Of a stretch of 21,804 nt of DNA, positions 7,160-16,027 are shown piece after piece. The notes under the pieces are model-generated. The model was not told the origin of the DNA, did not search any database, and saw only the letters and a program-made list of their open reading frames with translations. Source of the DNA: Bacillota bacterium (GTDB lineage Bacteria > Bacillota > Clostridia > Lachnospirales > WQUN01); the NCBI GenBank assembly GCA_009782085.1, contig WQUN01000166.1, positions 1-21,804 of the forward strand, written 5' to 3'. The translations under genes and the position numbers were made by a program. Each line of letters starts with the position of its first letter. The stretch's first letter is position 1.

Positions 7160-7208
7160 TAAATGAGGACGGGGTACCATTAGACTTCATCGGAGATTGA
7201 TTTTGCGT

Positions 7209-7269
7209 TGTCAGTTGAGCGAAGCGAAGGGTCTTAAAATAAAGATTCTTCGCTTCGCTCAGAATGACA
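7209..7269. repeat. Short palindromic intergenic repeat, copy 2
   Basis: A 61-bp inverted repeat starting TGTCAGTTGAGCGAAGCGAAG and ending with the near complement CTTCGCTTCGCTCAGAATGACA, with a GTCTT/AAGAT inner arm. The stem is more regular than copy 1 at 13-74 but shares the TGTCA ends, the GAGCG-AGCGAAG core and the position between genes. As RNA it could also serve as a hairpin between the divergent ABC-F and cupin transcripts. Confidence 0.75.
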
Positions 7270-7312
7270 AGCGCCAATTTCCGAAGAAGTCTATTCTAAA
7301 AGGAGGCATGCA

Positions 7313-7645
7313 ATGACAACCGGCAGGTATGTGTCGCGTTTTGACAAGGAAACGGCGCCCGCGGGACACGGCGGGACGATATTGGCGGGCAAGGTGCTGC
7401 CCGAGGGCATGAAGGCGCCTTTTGGCGACGCGTGGGGCTATCTGGAGGGCATGTCGATGATGGAGGCCCACTCTCACCCGACCAACGAGGTGTATCTGGT
7501 GGTCGGCGGCAAGGGCTACTGTCACATCGGCGTCGAAAGGTTCGAGGTGAAACAGGGCGACGTCATCGAGATCCCGCCGGGAGCGACGCACACCATGGAG
7601 TGCCTCGGGGGCGGGGAACTCCTTTGGGCGGCGTTTTGGTGGTAA
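7313..7645 (+). CDS. Small single-domain cupin protein
   Basis: A 110-residue protein made of one cupin beta-barrel. Metal ligands are visible in motif 1 as H53, H55 and E59 (HSHPTNEVYLV) and in motif 2 as H93 (IPPGATHTM), so it probably binds a divalent metal. Members are isomerases, dioxygenases or sugar-binding sensors, and the substrate cannot be told. An AAGGAGG ribosome site sits 8 bases before the ATG. It is followed 28 bp later by mfd on the same strand, so the two are probably cotranscribed, without a known functional link. Confidence 0.88.
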   Translation: MTTGRYVSRFDKETAPAGHGGTILAGKVLPEGMKAPFGDAWGYLEGMSMMEAHSHPTNEVYLVVGGKGYCHIGVERFEVKQGDVIEIPPGATHTMECLGGGELLWAAFWW

Positions 7646-7673
7646 TAATTGTCAGGAAAACGGGTGCGATAAT

Positions 7674-10600
7674 TTGAACGCGATTCTGGAACCCCTCCGC
7701 GAGCTGGAGAGCTTCAGCCTCCTGGCCGGCGCGATTAAAAACCGCAAATGCCCCGCTTTGGCCTCCGGCGTGATCGACTCCCAGAAGTGCCACCTGATCG
7801 CAGGCCTGTGCCAAAGCCTTGGCCGCCCGGCCCTGATAATCTCCCACTCCGAGCTGACCGCGAAGAACATCTTAGAGGACATGCGCTGTTTTGACCCGGA
7901 CGCGAGGTTCTATCCCTCCAAGGACATCTTTTTTTACTCGGCGGACGTGCAGAGCGCGGACGTCGTGTCCAAGCGGATATCGATCATCAGGGCCCTGGCC
8001 GTGAAAAACGCGAAAAACGGAGACCCGCCCGAAACTGTGCGGACGATCGTCCTGTCCTCCGAGGCGCTGATGGATAAGCTCTCGCCGCCGGGGGACTTCG
8101 GGGCGAACGTGATCCGCGTCTCCCCGGGCGACGAGCTCTCGATCGACGTTTTGGCCGAAAAACTGGTGTTTCTGGGCTACGAGCGGGTGGAGCTCGTGGA
8201 GGCCCCGGGGCACTTCGCCATACGCGGCGGGATACTCGACGTGTTCACGACGGCCTACGCCAACGCCCTGCGCGTCGAGTTCTTCGGGGACGAGGTGGAT
8301 TCCGTCCGCATACTGGACACCTATTCCCAGCGCTCCGTGGAAAAGGTCGGCCTGGCGGAGATACTGCCGATGAAAGAGGCCCTGGAGCGCTCCGCCGGCG
8401 CCAGCCTTTTCGATTACCTCAGCAAGGATTTCATTTTATTCTTCGACGAGCCGAATCACATAAACAAGCATATGGAAACCGTGTACCGGGAGTTCCTGGA
8501 GGCGGTAAAGAACCGCCTCCTGAAGGGCATAAGCGGGGACAGCCCGGACATGGTCTTTTCCCACGCCCAATTATTGGCCAGGGCAAAAAGCTTCGACGCC
8601 GTCGTTATGACCTCCATTTCGCAGAATATCAAGGATTTCGCCGTCAAAACCCAGGCCGACTTCACGGTCAAGGCCGTCAGGCTGTTCCGCGGCAGGCGGG
8701 ACGTCTTCAAGGACGACATAGACTACTGGCTCGGCGCCGGCTACAGGGTGCTGATATTGGTAAACTCCGGCTACAAGGCCGAAAAGCTCCGCGACGAGAT
8801 AGTGGAGCTCGGGCGCTCCGCCGCGATTTTAGAGGATCTGAACGCCGAAGGGGCCGAGATCAGACCCGGCCTGGTCACCATCGCCCGGGGGACGCTGGAC
8901 GAGGGCTTCGAGTACCCGCTTATCAAGTTCGCCGTGGCGTCGGACAAGTCGATGGCCTCCGACGAGGACAAGCGCCGGCGGCGCAGGCTCCGCCAGAAGG
9001 CCTCCCGCATAGAGAGCTTCACCGACCTTCGCGTCGGGGACTACGTGGTGCACGAAAACCACGGCATCGGCGTCTACAGGGGCATTGAGCAGATCACGGT
9101 GGACTATGTCAGCCGCGACTACCTGAAACTTGCCTACGCCGACGGCGGGCACATCTACGTGCCGACCGACCAGATGGATCTGATCCAGAAGTACATCGGG
9201 AGCGACGGCGCGCGCGTGAAGCTCAACAACCTCGGCGGCGGCGAGTGGCTGCGGGCCAAGAACAGGGCCAAGGGCGCCGTGCGGGAGCTGGCGAAGGAAC
9301 TCGTGGCGCTCTACGCCAGGCGCTCCGCGGCCAAGGGCTTCGCCTATTCCAAGGACACGGTCTGGCAGAGGGAGTTCGAGGAGACGTTCCCGTTCGAGGA
9401 GACGGAGGACCAGCTCCGCGCCATAGAGGACGTCAAGAAGGACATGGAGGCCGGGAAGATCATGGACCGGCTCGTCTGCGGCGACGTGGGCTACGGCAAG
9501 ACGGAGATCGCTCTGCGGGCGGCGTTCAAGGCGGCGATGGACGGCAAGCAGGTGGCCTACCTTGTGCCGACGACGATCCTGGCCCAGCAGCATTTCAACA
9601 CCTTCACCCAGCGCATGAAGGACTTCCCCGTGGGCATAGAGATGCTCTCGCGCTTCCGGGGGCCCAAGCAGCAGAAAGAGTCGATACAGAACCTTGAGAA
9701 CGGGACCTCCGACATAGTCATCGGCACGCACAGGCTCCTGTCCAAGGACATCAGGTTCAAGGACCTGGGGCTGGTGATCGTGGACGAGGAGCAGCGCTTC
9801 GGCGTGACGCACAAGGAAAAGCTGAAAACCCTGAAGGAGAACGTGGACGTGCTGACGCTCACGGCCACGCCGATACCGAGGACGCTCCACATGAGCCTGT
9901 CCGGCATAAGGGACATGAGCGTGCTGGAGGAGCCGCCGCAGGAGCGCCAGCCCGTGCAGACCTACGTCCTGGAGTACAACCAGGACTTCGTGCGCGAGGC
10001 CATCATGCGCGAACTCGGCCGCGGCGGGCAGGTATACTATCTGCACAACCGCGTGCGCAACATCGCGGAGGAGGCGAACTTCGTCTCGCGGCTCGTCCCG
10101 GAGGCCGTCGTGGCCTACGGCCACGGCCAGATGCCGGAGAGGGACCTGGAAAACGTGATGATGGACTTCATAGAGGGGAAGATCGACGTTTTGGTCTGCA
10201 CGGCCATCATCGAATCCGGCCTCGACATAGCCAACGTCAACACGATAATCGTCCAGAACGCGGACTATATGGGCCTCAGCCAGCTCTACCAGCTCCGCGG
10301 CCGCGTCGGGCGCTCCAGCAGGCTCGCCTACGCCTATCTGATGTACAGGCGCGACAAGGTTTTGCAGGAGCACGCGGAAAAGCGCCTCCAGACGATACGG
10401 GAATTCACGGAGTTCGGCTCGGGCTTCAAGATCGCCATGCGCGACCTGGAGCTTCGGGGCGCGGGGAACCTTTTGGGCGCGGAGCAGCACGGGCACCTGG
10501 AGGCCATCGGCTACGACCTCTACTGCAAGCTGCTGGCGGAGGCGGTCACGCTGGAGAGCGGCGGGACGCCCAAGGCGGACTTTGAGACGACCGTCGACCT

Positions 10601-11027
10601 GGCCGTGAACGCCTACATCCCGCCGGAGTTCATCCCGAACGAGGCGCAGAAGCTGGAGATATACAAGAAAATCTCTCTCATCCAGAACGTCCGCGACTAC
10701 TACGACGTCCGGGAGGAGATAGAGGACCGCTTCGGGGACATGCCCGGGTGCGTGGAAAACCTGCTGGCGACAGCCCTTTTCAAGGCGCGGGCGCATTCGG
10801 TCGGAGTGTCGGCGGTCAAGCAGAACGGTTCGGGGATCGTCCTGTACTTCAACCCGCAGGAGGCGGACGCGGACCCGCACAAAATCGCGGAGGCCGCGTC
10901 GAAATCCGGCGGGAAAATACTGTTCACCGCGGCCCGGGAGCCGTATGTCACGTACAAGATCGGGGACGCGAAAGCGGAAGGGAAGCTTGTTGAGATCGGG
11001 GAGTTCCTGGAGGGGATCAGGAAATAA
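7674..11027 (+). CDS. mfd: Transcription-repair coupling factor Mfd
   Basis: A 1117-residue DNA translocase that removes RNA polymerase stalled at lesions and recruits UvrA. Residues 1 to about 340 are the UvrB-like module. The CarD-like RNA polymerase-interacting domain is near 450-510 (RVGDYVVHENHGIGVYRGIE). The RecG-like motor has Walker A GDVGYGKT (603-610), DEEQ (704-707), TATPIPRTL and QLRGRVGRS. The C-terminal TRCF domain follows. Length is slightly below that of Bacillus subtilis Mfd (1177). The start is a TTG at 7674: no ATG or GTG lies in frame nearby and the ribosome site is weak. The usual neighbour pth is absent. Confidence 0.97.
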   Translation: MNAILEPLRELESFSLLAGAIKNRKCPALASGVIDSQKCHLIAGLCQSLGRPALIISHSELTAKNILEDMRCFDPDARFYPSKDIFFYSADVQSADVVSKRISIIRALAVKNAKNGDPPETVRTIVLSSEALMDKLSPPGDFGANVIRVSPGDELSIDVLAEKLVFLGYERVELVEAPGHFAIRGGILDVFTTAYANALRVEFFGDEVDSVRILDTYSQRSVEKVGLAEILPMKEALERSAGASLFDYLSKDFILFFDEPNHINKHMETVYREFLEAVKNRLLKGISGDSPDMVFSHAQLLARAKSFDAVVMTSISQNIKDFAVKTQADFTVKAVRLFRGRRDVFKDDIDYWLGAGYRVLILVNSGYKAEKLRDEIVELGRSAAILEDLNAEGAEIRPGLVTIARGTLDEGFEYPLIKFAVASDKSMASDEDKRRRRRLRQKASRIESFTDLRVGDYVVHENHGIGVYRGIEQITVDYVSRDYLKLAYADGGHIYVPTDQMDLIQKYIGSDGARVKLNNLGGGEWLRAKNRAKGAVRELAKELVALYARRSAAKGFAYSKDTVWQREFEETFPFEETEDQLRAIEDVKKDMEAGKIMDRLVCGDVGYGKTEIALRAAFKAAMDGKQVAYLVPTTILAQQHFNTFTQRMKDFPVGIEMLSRFRGPKQQKESIQNLENGTSDIVIGTHRLLSKDIRFKDLGLVIVDEEQRFGVTHKEKLKTLKENVDVLTLTATPIPRTLHMSLSGIRDMSVLEEPPQERQPVQTYVLEYNQDFVREAIMRELGRGGQVYYLHNRVRNIAEEANFVSRLVPEAVVAYGHGQMPERDLENVMMDFIEGKIDVLVCTAIIESGLDIANVNTIIVQNADYMGLSQLYQLRGRVGRSSRLAYAYLMYRRDKVLQEHAEKRLQTIREFTEFGSGFKIAMRDLELRGAGNLLGAEQHGHLEAIGYDLYCKLLAEAVTLESGGTPKADFETTVDLAVNAYIPPEFIPNEAQKLEIYKKISLIQNVRDYYDVREEIEDRFGDMPGCVENLLATALFKARAHSVGVSAVKQNGSGIVLYFNPQEADADPHKIAEAASKSGGKILFTAAREPYVTYKIGDAKAEGKLVEIGEFLEGIRK

Positions 11028-11028
11028 G

Positions 11029-11700
11029 TTATTAGGCTCATCGGTCACAAAATTAAAGTTGAGGTTTTATAAGAGCGGAGGCTACGAAAAGGTCATTGAA
11101 AACGTCCGGATACTGAAAGAAGCCAATTTTTTGGAATTGATCCAGATTGCAACAGTTTTCAGCAAGGAAAATCTGAACCAGCGGTATGAGTTGTATGAGT
11201 GTGTAAAAAACATCGGCGCTGATTCGTGGCAAATTCTGACTATGGAACCTGTCGGCAGGGCCAATCAGAACAAGGATTTGCTGCCTGATGTGTCGGATTA
11301 CATGATTTTGTTCGACTTTATCAGAACGATACGCAAAGAACGAAAATTACACGTAACATACGGGCATAGCCATTTCATAGGGATTGACTATGAAATGGCT
11401 ATCCGGGACGACTGTTTCACCTGTCAGGCGGGTATCGCGACCGCAGGCATCCTGCATAACGGGGACGTTTTTGTTTGTCCTGCCGTACCCCGCTTGCCGG
11501 AATTGATACAGGGCAACATTCGCGAGAGGGATTTTTGCGACATTTGAGAAAACGAATTTAAAGTCTTTCGAGACGAAAACAGAACAAGCTGCGGTAAATG
11601 CAAAGAATGTGAACATTGGCAATTTTGCTACGGCGGCGCGTTTCATACGTGGAATCACGAGGAAAACAAACAGAATATCTGTTTAGGGGGATTGCAATGA
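11029..11700 (+). pseudogene. Radical SAM/SPASM enzyme remnant, N-terminally deleted with internal stop
   Basis: The frame encodes about 223 residues ending in a SPASM domain. The motif CFTCQAG...GDVFVC lies near 11409-11480 and CGKCKECEHWQFCYGG near 11590-11636. Peptide-modifying and other SPASM enzymes use these cysteines for auxiliary clusters. The half with the CxxxCxxC radical SAM cluster is missing: homology starts immediately after the mfd stop. A TGA at 11545-11547 falls after ERDFCDI, where homologues of this type usually have tryptophan (DIWEN), so a TGG to TGA change is likely. The true frame then continues to TGA at 11698. It cannot be an active enzyme. It is visibly more AT-rich than mfd. 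Confidence 0.8.
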
Positions 11701-12014
11701 ACGGATTCCTTTCTATCATCGCAAAAATATTTTCCGGGTTGCCAACAAGGCTTGCTAATTGGTTCATCGTAAAGGATTATTCGTTTCTTTTGCCGGGTCA
11801 AACGATGGGCATAGCTGTGCGTCCGCCGCAAATAAATTGGGCCATCTCTCTTTTCCGAATAATTACCTTCATCGTTGTTCCGATAATAGGAATAATTGTC
11901 GTCATGTCTATAAGATTTCGAAAAGCGCGTAAAAAAGCGAAGATGCTGGCTGAAAACGCCTCGGCGGTACTGCCGGATGAAGATGAAACGATCCCTGCTA
12001 CACAAAATGACTAA
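11697..12014 (+). CDS. Small single-pass membrane protein, unknown function
   Basis: A 105-residue protein that I do not recognise. Residues 1-23 could be an amphipathic helix (MNGFLSIIAKIFSGLPTRLA). A hydrophobic stretch at about 47-70 (LFRIITFIVVPIIGIIVVMS) is a clear membrane segment. It is followed by the basic RFRKARKKAKM and an acidic tail, suggesting a cytoplasmic C-terminus. The ATG overlaps the stop of the radical SAM remnant as ATGA, with an AGGGGGA ribosome site inside the upstream frame, so the two were once one operon. It may have been the partner or immunity-type protein of that enzyme; this is inference. The start at 11697 is preferred over 11616. Confidence 0.65.
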   Translation: MNGFLSIIAKIFSGLPTRLANWFIVKDYSFLLPGQTMGIAVRPPQINWAISLFRIITFIVVPIIGIIVVMSIRFRKARKKAKMLAENASAVLPDEDETIPATQND

Positions 12015-12084
12015 AACATTGTATTCTCCGCCATTGCGGGCTTGACCGTTCCGCTATACTTCCTAAAAAGGGACGTGACCCGTT

Positions 12085-12372
12085 ATGCCTGACAATCTGA
12101 CCGGCGTCGTCATCGTCTACATTATCGCCGTCAACGTCTTCGCGGTAACGCTGACCTTGCTCGACAAACACGCCGCGCGCCTGGGCTCCTGGCGCGTAAA
12201 GGAGCGGACTCTGCTGATTTTTGCCGTCCTGGGCGGTTCCGCCGCTATGTACGTAACGATGCGCCTGGCGCGGCACAAGACCAGGCACGCCAAATTCATG
12301 ATCGGCATACCGGTCGTCATTGTTTTGCAGGCCGCGGCCGTTTTGCTTATCTGGTGGCTGAAGCGGGGATAA
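12085..12372 (+). CDS. DUF1294 family membrane protein
   Basis: A 95-residue protein with three hydrophobic segments (about 6-26, 42-60 and 74-91). Between the first two it carries the family pattern DKHAARLGSWRVKERTLL, and then GGS followed by RHKTRHAKF. This is the DUF1294 signature (YsdA-like). The function is unknown. The ribosome site is poor (AGGGACGTG about 12 bases upstream). It is convergent with the aldo/keto reductase, only 30 bp away, and no clear terminator lies between them. Confidence 0.85.
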   Translation: MPDNLTGVVIVYIIAVNVFAVTLTLLDKHAARLGSWRVKERTLLIFAVLGGSAAMYVTMRLARHKTRHAKFMIGIPVVIVLQAAAVLLIWWLKRG

Positions 12373-12402
12373 ACCCCGGTCAGATCGATTCTATATCGAA
12401 CA

Positions 12403-13404
12403 TCATCTCCCGTCCCACGGGACGATATTATGCCGCAGATAAAACGGGTTTTCCTCCAGGACCTTGTCTATCCGCGCCAGCGTTTCCCCGGACAGTTTCA
12501 GGCCCGACGCCCTGACGTTCGCCTCGACCTGCTCCGGCCTGCTGGCCCCCGTGACGGCGCTGGCGACGATCGGGTCGCGCAGCGCCCACGCCAGCGACAT
12601 TTCGGCGAGGGTCACGCCGTTTTCGGCGGCGACGGCCTTCAGGCCCTCGACGCACCGTAAGATAGGATCGGTGAGAAAATCCCCGACGCTTATCTCGCCC
12701 TTGGCGAGTGGGTTCAGGGCGCGGCTCCCCTCCGGCCGCCTGTCCGACGGCGAGTATTTGCCCGTCAGCACGCCCTGCGCCAGCGGCGAGTACACCGCCT
12801 GCCCGATACCCTCCCGTCTGGAGAGCGGGATCGTCTCCGCCTCGATATACCTGTCCAGGATGCTGTAGGAAGGTTGGTTGGCGATGAATTTGTACAGCAG
12901 GTATTTATCCGCGGCGCGGAGGCCGCAGGCGATCTGCGCGGCCGTCCAGTTGCTGACGCCGTAATACCTTATGACGCCCTTCCTCACGAGATCGTCCATC
13001 GCGCGGAGGGTCTCCTCGACGGGGGTGTCCGCGTCGTACCAGTGACAGTAGTAGAGGTCTATATAATCGGTTCTCAGCCTCTTCAGGCTGGCTTCGGCCT
13101 GGGCGAAAATGTGCTTGCGCGACAGGCCCCTGTCGTTCGGCCCGCCGCCCGTCGGCCAGTAGACCTTCGTCGCGATCACGCAGGACTCGCGCGGGAATTT
13201 GCCGAGCGCCTTGCCGAGGATCGTCTCCGCGTTGCCGTCGTGATAGGCGTCGGCGGTGTCAAAAAAGTTGACGCCGAGCTCGTAGGCCCTGTCGATTATC
13301 TTTTCCGGCGTCGCCATATCGCGCGGGTCGCAGCACGTGATCCAGCTGCCCAGGGAAATCTCGCTGACTTTTAAGCCGGAGGCGCCCAAATTCCTGTATT
13401 TCAT
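12403..13404 (-). CDS. Aldo/keto reductase
   Basis: A 333-residue NADPH-dependent oxidoreductase with a TIM barrel. It is closest in style to the potassium-channel beta-subunit/YghZ group (GLKVSEISLGSW, FFDTADAYHDGNAE, IATKVYWP, YYCHWYD, GVSNW). The catalytic tetrad is D49, Y54, K80 and H121. The nucleotide-binding end has TGASRPEQVEAN near the C-terminus. The substrate is likely a small aldehyde or sugar aldehyde, but cannot be fixed. The ATG has an AAGGGATG ribosome site. It is divergent from the M13 peptidase gene. Confidence 0.93.
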   Translation of the reverse strand: MKYRNLGASGLKVSEISLGSWITCCDPRDMATPEKIIDRAYELGVNFFDTADAYHDGNAETILGKALGKFPRESCVIATKVYWPTGGGPNDRGLSRKHIFAQAEASLKRLRTDYIDLYYCHWYDADTPVEETLRAMDDLVRKGVIRYYGVSNWTAAQIACGLRAADKYLLYKFIANQPSYSILDRYIEAETIPLSRREGIGQAVYSPLAQGVLTGKYSPSDRRPEGSRALNPLAKGEISVGDFLTDPILRCVEGLKAVAAENGVTLAEMSLAWALRDPIVASAVTGASRPEQVEANVRASGLKLSGETLARIDKVLEENPFYLRHNIVPWDGR

Positions 13405-13428
13405 GCAGTCACATCCCTTTCGCTCTGA

Positions 13429-13457
13429 ATTATACTATTTTGACTATTTCTTGCGAA
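13429..13457 (-). promoter_or_regulatory. Promoter of the aldo/keto reductase gene
   Basis: On the minus strand a -10 TATAAT (13429-13434) lies 17 bp from a -35 TTCGCA (13452-13457, four of six). The -35 overlaps that of the divergent promoter at 13451-13456, so the two polymerase sites exclude each other or share a regulator. Confidence 0.55.
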
Positions 13458-13479
13458 GCGTTATGTGTTATATTATAAT
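13451..13479 (+). promoter_or_regulatory. Promoter of the M13 peptidase gene
   Basis: A -35 TTGCGA (13451-13456), a 17-bp spacer and a perfect -10 TATAAT (13474-13479). The start of the gene is 41 bp further on, after an AAGGAGG ribosome site at 13507-13513. Confidence 0.6.
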
Positions 13480-13520
13480 GAAAAGGTAAAAAATAGCAAT
13501 TATTTTAAGGAGGAGCACGA

Positions 13521-15998
13521 ATGAGAAACAGGTTAATCAAACGCGCGGCGGCGGTTTTATTGGCGGGGGCGCTGATAAGCGGTTCCGTGCTGACGCTTTA
13601 CGCCGACGCCGCGTCCGCGCCAAGCGGCCTCACCGTCCAGCAGATGTTTCAGTCGCCGGGTTCGCCGATCACCAAGGGAGAATTCGCCAGGCTGATCAAC
13701 GCCGCTTTGGGGCTTAAGGGCGGCGGGGGCGCGTCGTTCAAGGACGTGCCCGCGGAAAACCCCTACGCGGACGACCTCGCGACGGCGATGTCCACGGGGT
13801 ACTATGTCGGGGACGGCCTCGGCAATGTGAATCCCGACAAAGTCCTCTCCGGCGCGGAAGCGGCCGTGTCGGTCAACTTCTTTCTAAGCGCGGGGATGGG
13901 CTTCGACATGTCCAAAGTAAGCGCCGACGCGTCCATAAGCGTCCCGGAATGGGCCGGGCCGGCGGCCTCGAATCTGCTGGACCTGACGATGGTCCCGAAA
14001 GATTTGCTCGAAAAACAGCGGCTTTCCGTGGCCGACGCGGGCGATTTCGCCCAGGCCCTTTACGTGGCCGTGATGTTCATGGGAAGCCCCTACGACGCGA
14101 GCCAGGCCTCCCTGAAAGACGACTTTTACGCCTATACGAACCGCCAATTCCTGGCGACCGCCGCGATCACCCCCGGAAACAACGAAGTCTCCAACTTCAC
14201 GATCGTCAACGATAAGGTCAAAACGCAGATAAGCTCGATAATAAGCGGCATCGTCTCGGACAAAAACCTGACCCCCGGAAGCGACAAATGGAAAATAAAC
14301 GAAATTTACAGCATGTACATGGACAACGACGCGCGAACCAAGTCCCTCGAAGAGCTGACCCCGATACTTAACGACATAAGATCCGCGAAGACCGTCGGAG
14401 AGCTGGACGCCGTGACGGAGAAATACGTCGACATAATCAGCTTCATGCCGTTCTACTCTTTAGGCTTTGCCAGCGACGCCAAAGCGGACGCGCGTACCTG
14501 GGCGGCATATATCGCCGACACGGCCCAGATCGGCCTGCCCACGGACTATTACGCCGACAGCCCCCAGACCGCGCCCGTTCAGAAGGCGTTTAAGGACTTT
14601 CTCGCCGGCGCGCTGAAATTCATCGGCGAAACCGACAACCTGGACGCGCGGGCGGCCGCCGTATACGATATGTACAAATCCGCGGCCCAGGCGCAGATAC
14701 CCGCCGCCCGGCAGAACGATCCCGGCGTCATATACACGCCTGCGGACTGGGCCGTGATAAACCCGCTTATCGCGCACTGGAACGGCATGACCGCGGAGCA
14801 GCTGGCCGCCGCGCAAAAGATGAACATATACTGCGCCGACATGAACTACGTAAAGTATGTCAACGGTCTTTTCACCGAGGAAAACCTGCCCGTCCTGAAG
14901 GACATAGCGGAGCTGGACGTGCTGGACACCTTCGCCTCCTTCCTGGGGGACGGCTTCCTGGATCTGCAGTCCGCCATACAGACCGCGATCACGGGCGCAG
15001 CGCCGGCCAGGGACGACATGAGCGTCAGGGCCCAGGGCGTCGTCGAGGCCCTGATGGGCGGCGCGGTCTCCAACTTATACGCCGCCGGTTACGGAACCGC
15101 CAAGGTCAAGGACGACATGACGCGGATGGTGGAGACGATCAGGCAGAAGCGCATAGACCTTATCGGCGGCCTGGACTGGATGACCGCCGACACCAAGGCG
15201 AAAGCCGTCGACAAGCTTAAATCCATAACGGCTTACGTGGCCTATCCGGACAAGCCCGCCGACGGGGTTTCCTTCGACGTGACGGCGAAATCGGACGGCG
15301 GAAGCCTCGTCGGGCTGTATATGAACTTCGCGAAGGCGGGAACGGATAAATTGACGGCCGAACTGCAAAAACCGGTCGACCAGAACATGTGGAACTTCGT
15401 CCCGACCTATACTGTGAACGCCTACTACAGCGCGAGCGTCAACGGGATCGTAATCCCGATCGGCATATTGCAGGCGCCGTTTTACGACCCCGCCGCCTCG
15501 GAGGCCGAGAACCTGGGAGCTATCGGCGCGGTGATCGCCCACGAGTTCACGCACTCCGTCGACAACAGCGGCGCTCAGTACGACAAAAACGGGACCCTGA
15601 CAAACTGGTGGAGCGACGCGGATTACACGGCGTTCGCAGCCAAAACCAAGCTGCTCTCCGACGCGCTGTCCAAAATAACGTTCGCCGGGGCGCAGCTCAA
15701 CGGCCCGCTCATAGTGGGCGAGCAGATCGCGGACCTGGGCGGATTGTCCGCCGCGCTTAGCGTCGCGCAAGACGAGGGCCTGGACACGGGCGCGGTGATG
15801 ACCTCATGGGCGCGGCTCTGGCGGGACCGTATGCCCTCGCAGATGGCCTCGCTGTACCTGTCCGTAGACGTGCACCCGCCGGCGAAGCTAAGGGGCAACT
15901 TCGCCCTGTCCCAGCAGGACGAATTCTACAGGGTCTTCGGTATCCAGCCGGGCGACGGCATGTACACGGCCCCGGAGGACAGGATCAACATCTGGTAG
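13521..15998 (+). CDS. Secreted M13 (neprilysin-type) zinc metallopeptidase with N-terminal S-layer-homology region
   Basis: 825 residues. A signal peptide covers 1 to about 33 (basic MRNRLIKR, hydrophobic core, cut near ADAASA). One recognisable SLH unit (about 48-124) and a weaker second (about 141-187) suggest cell-wall anchoring. The M13 peptidase starts near 198 (DDFYAYTNRQF). NAYYS and GILQAPF substrate-cleft motifs lie at 633-655, the zinc motif HEFTH at 674-678, the third ligand E734 in GEQIADLGG, and the transition-state pair H785 and R791 in HPPAKLR. It ends in IW, as expected for the family. All catalytic residues are present. The role is cleavage of peptides outside the cell. Confidence 0.93.
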   Translation: MRNRLIKRAAAVLLAGALISGSVLTLYADAASAPSGLTVQQMFQSPGSPITKGEFARLINAALGLKGGGGASFKDVPAENPYADDLATAMSTGYYVGDGLGNVNPDKVLSGAEAAVSVNFFLSAGMGFDMSKVSADASISVPEWAGPAASNLLDLTMVPKDLLEKQRLSVADAGDFAQALYVAVMFMGSPYDASQASLKDDFYAYTNRQFLATAAITPGNNEVSNFTIVNDKVKTQISSIISGIVSDKNLTPGSDKWKINEIYSMYMDNDARTKSLEELTPILNDIRSAKTVGELDAVTEKYVDIISFMPFYSLGFASDAKADARTWAAYIADTAQIGLPTDYYADSPQTAPVQKAFKDFLAGALKFIGETDNLDARAAAVYDMYKSAAQAQIPAARQNDPGVIYTPADWAVINPLIAHWNGMTAEQLAAAQKMNIYCADMNYVKYVNGLFTEENLPVLKDIAELDVLDTFASFLGDGFLDLQSAIQTAITGAAPARDDMSVRAQGVVEALMGGAVSNLYAAGYGTAKVKDDMTRMVETIRQKRIDLIGGLDWMTADTKAKAVDKLKSITAYVAYPDKPADGVSFDVTAKSDGGSLVGLYMNFAKAGTDKLTAELQKPVDQNMWNFVPTYTVNAYYSASVNGIVIPIGILQAPFYDPAASEAENLGAIGAVIAHEFTHSVDNSGAQYDKNGTLTNWWSDADYTAFAAKTKLLSDALSKITFAGAQLNGPLIVGEQIADLGGLSAALSVAQDEGLDTGAVMTSWARLWRDRMPSQMASLYLSVDVHPPAKLRGNFALSQQDEFYRVFGIQPGDGMYTAPEDRINIW

Positions 15999-16027
15999 GG
16001 AGATAAATAAAGATAAGTCCACTTAAG

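Noticed and set aside
8829..11048. A 739-codon open frame on the minus strand across mfd
   Set aside because: It is antisense to a fully conserved mfd, has the composition of a GC-rich shadow frame (rich in R, V, L, D, H) and shows no recognisable domain.
11545..11547. TGA in the radical SAM remnant as selenocysteine or recoded tryptophan
   Set aside because: The aligned residue is a tryptophan rather than a cysteine, no SECIS-like element is evident, and TGA ends other genes in the window. The enzyme also lacks its N-terminal half.
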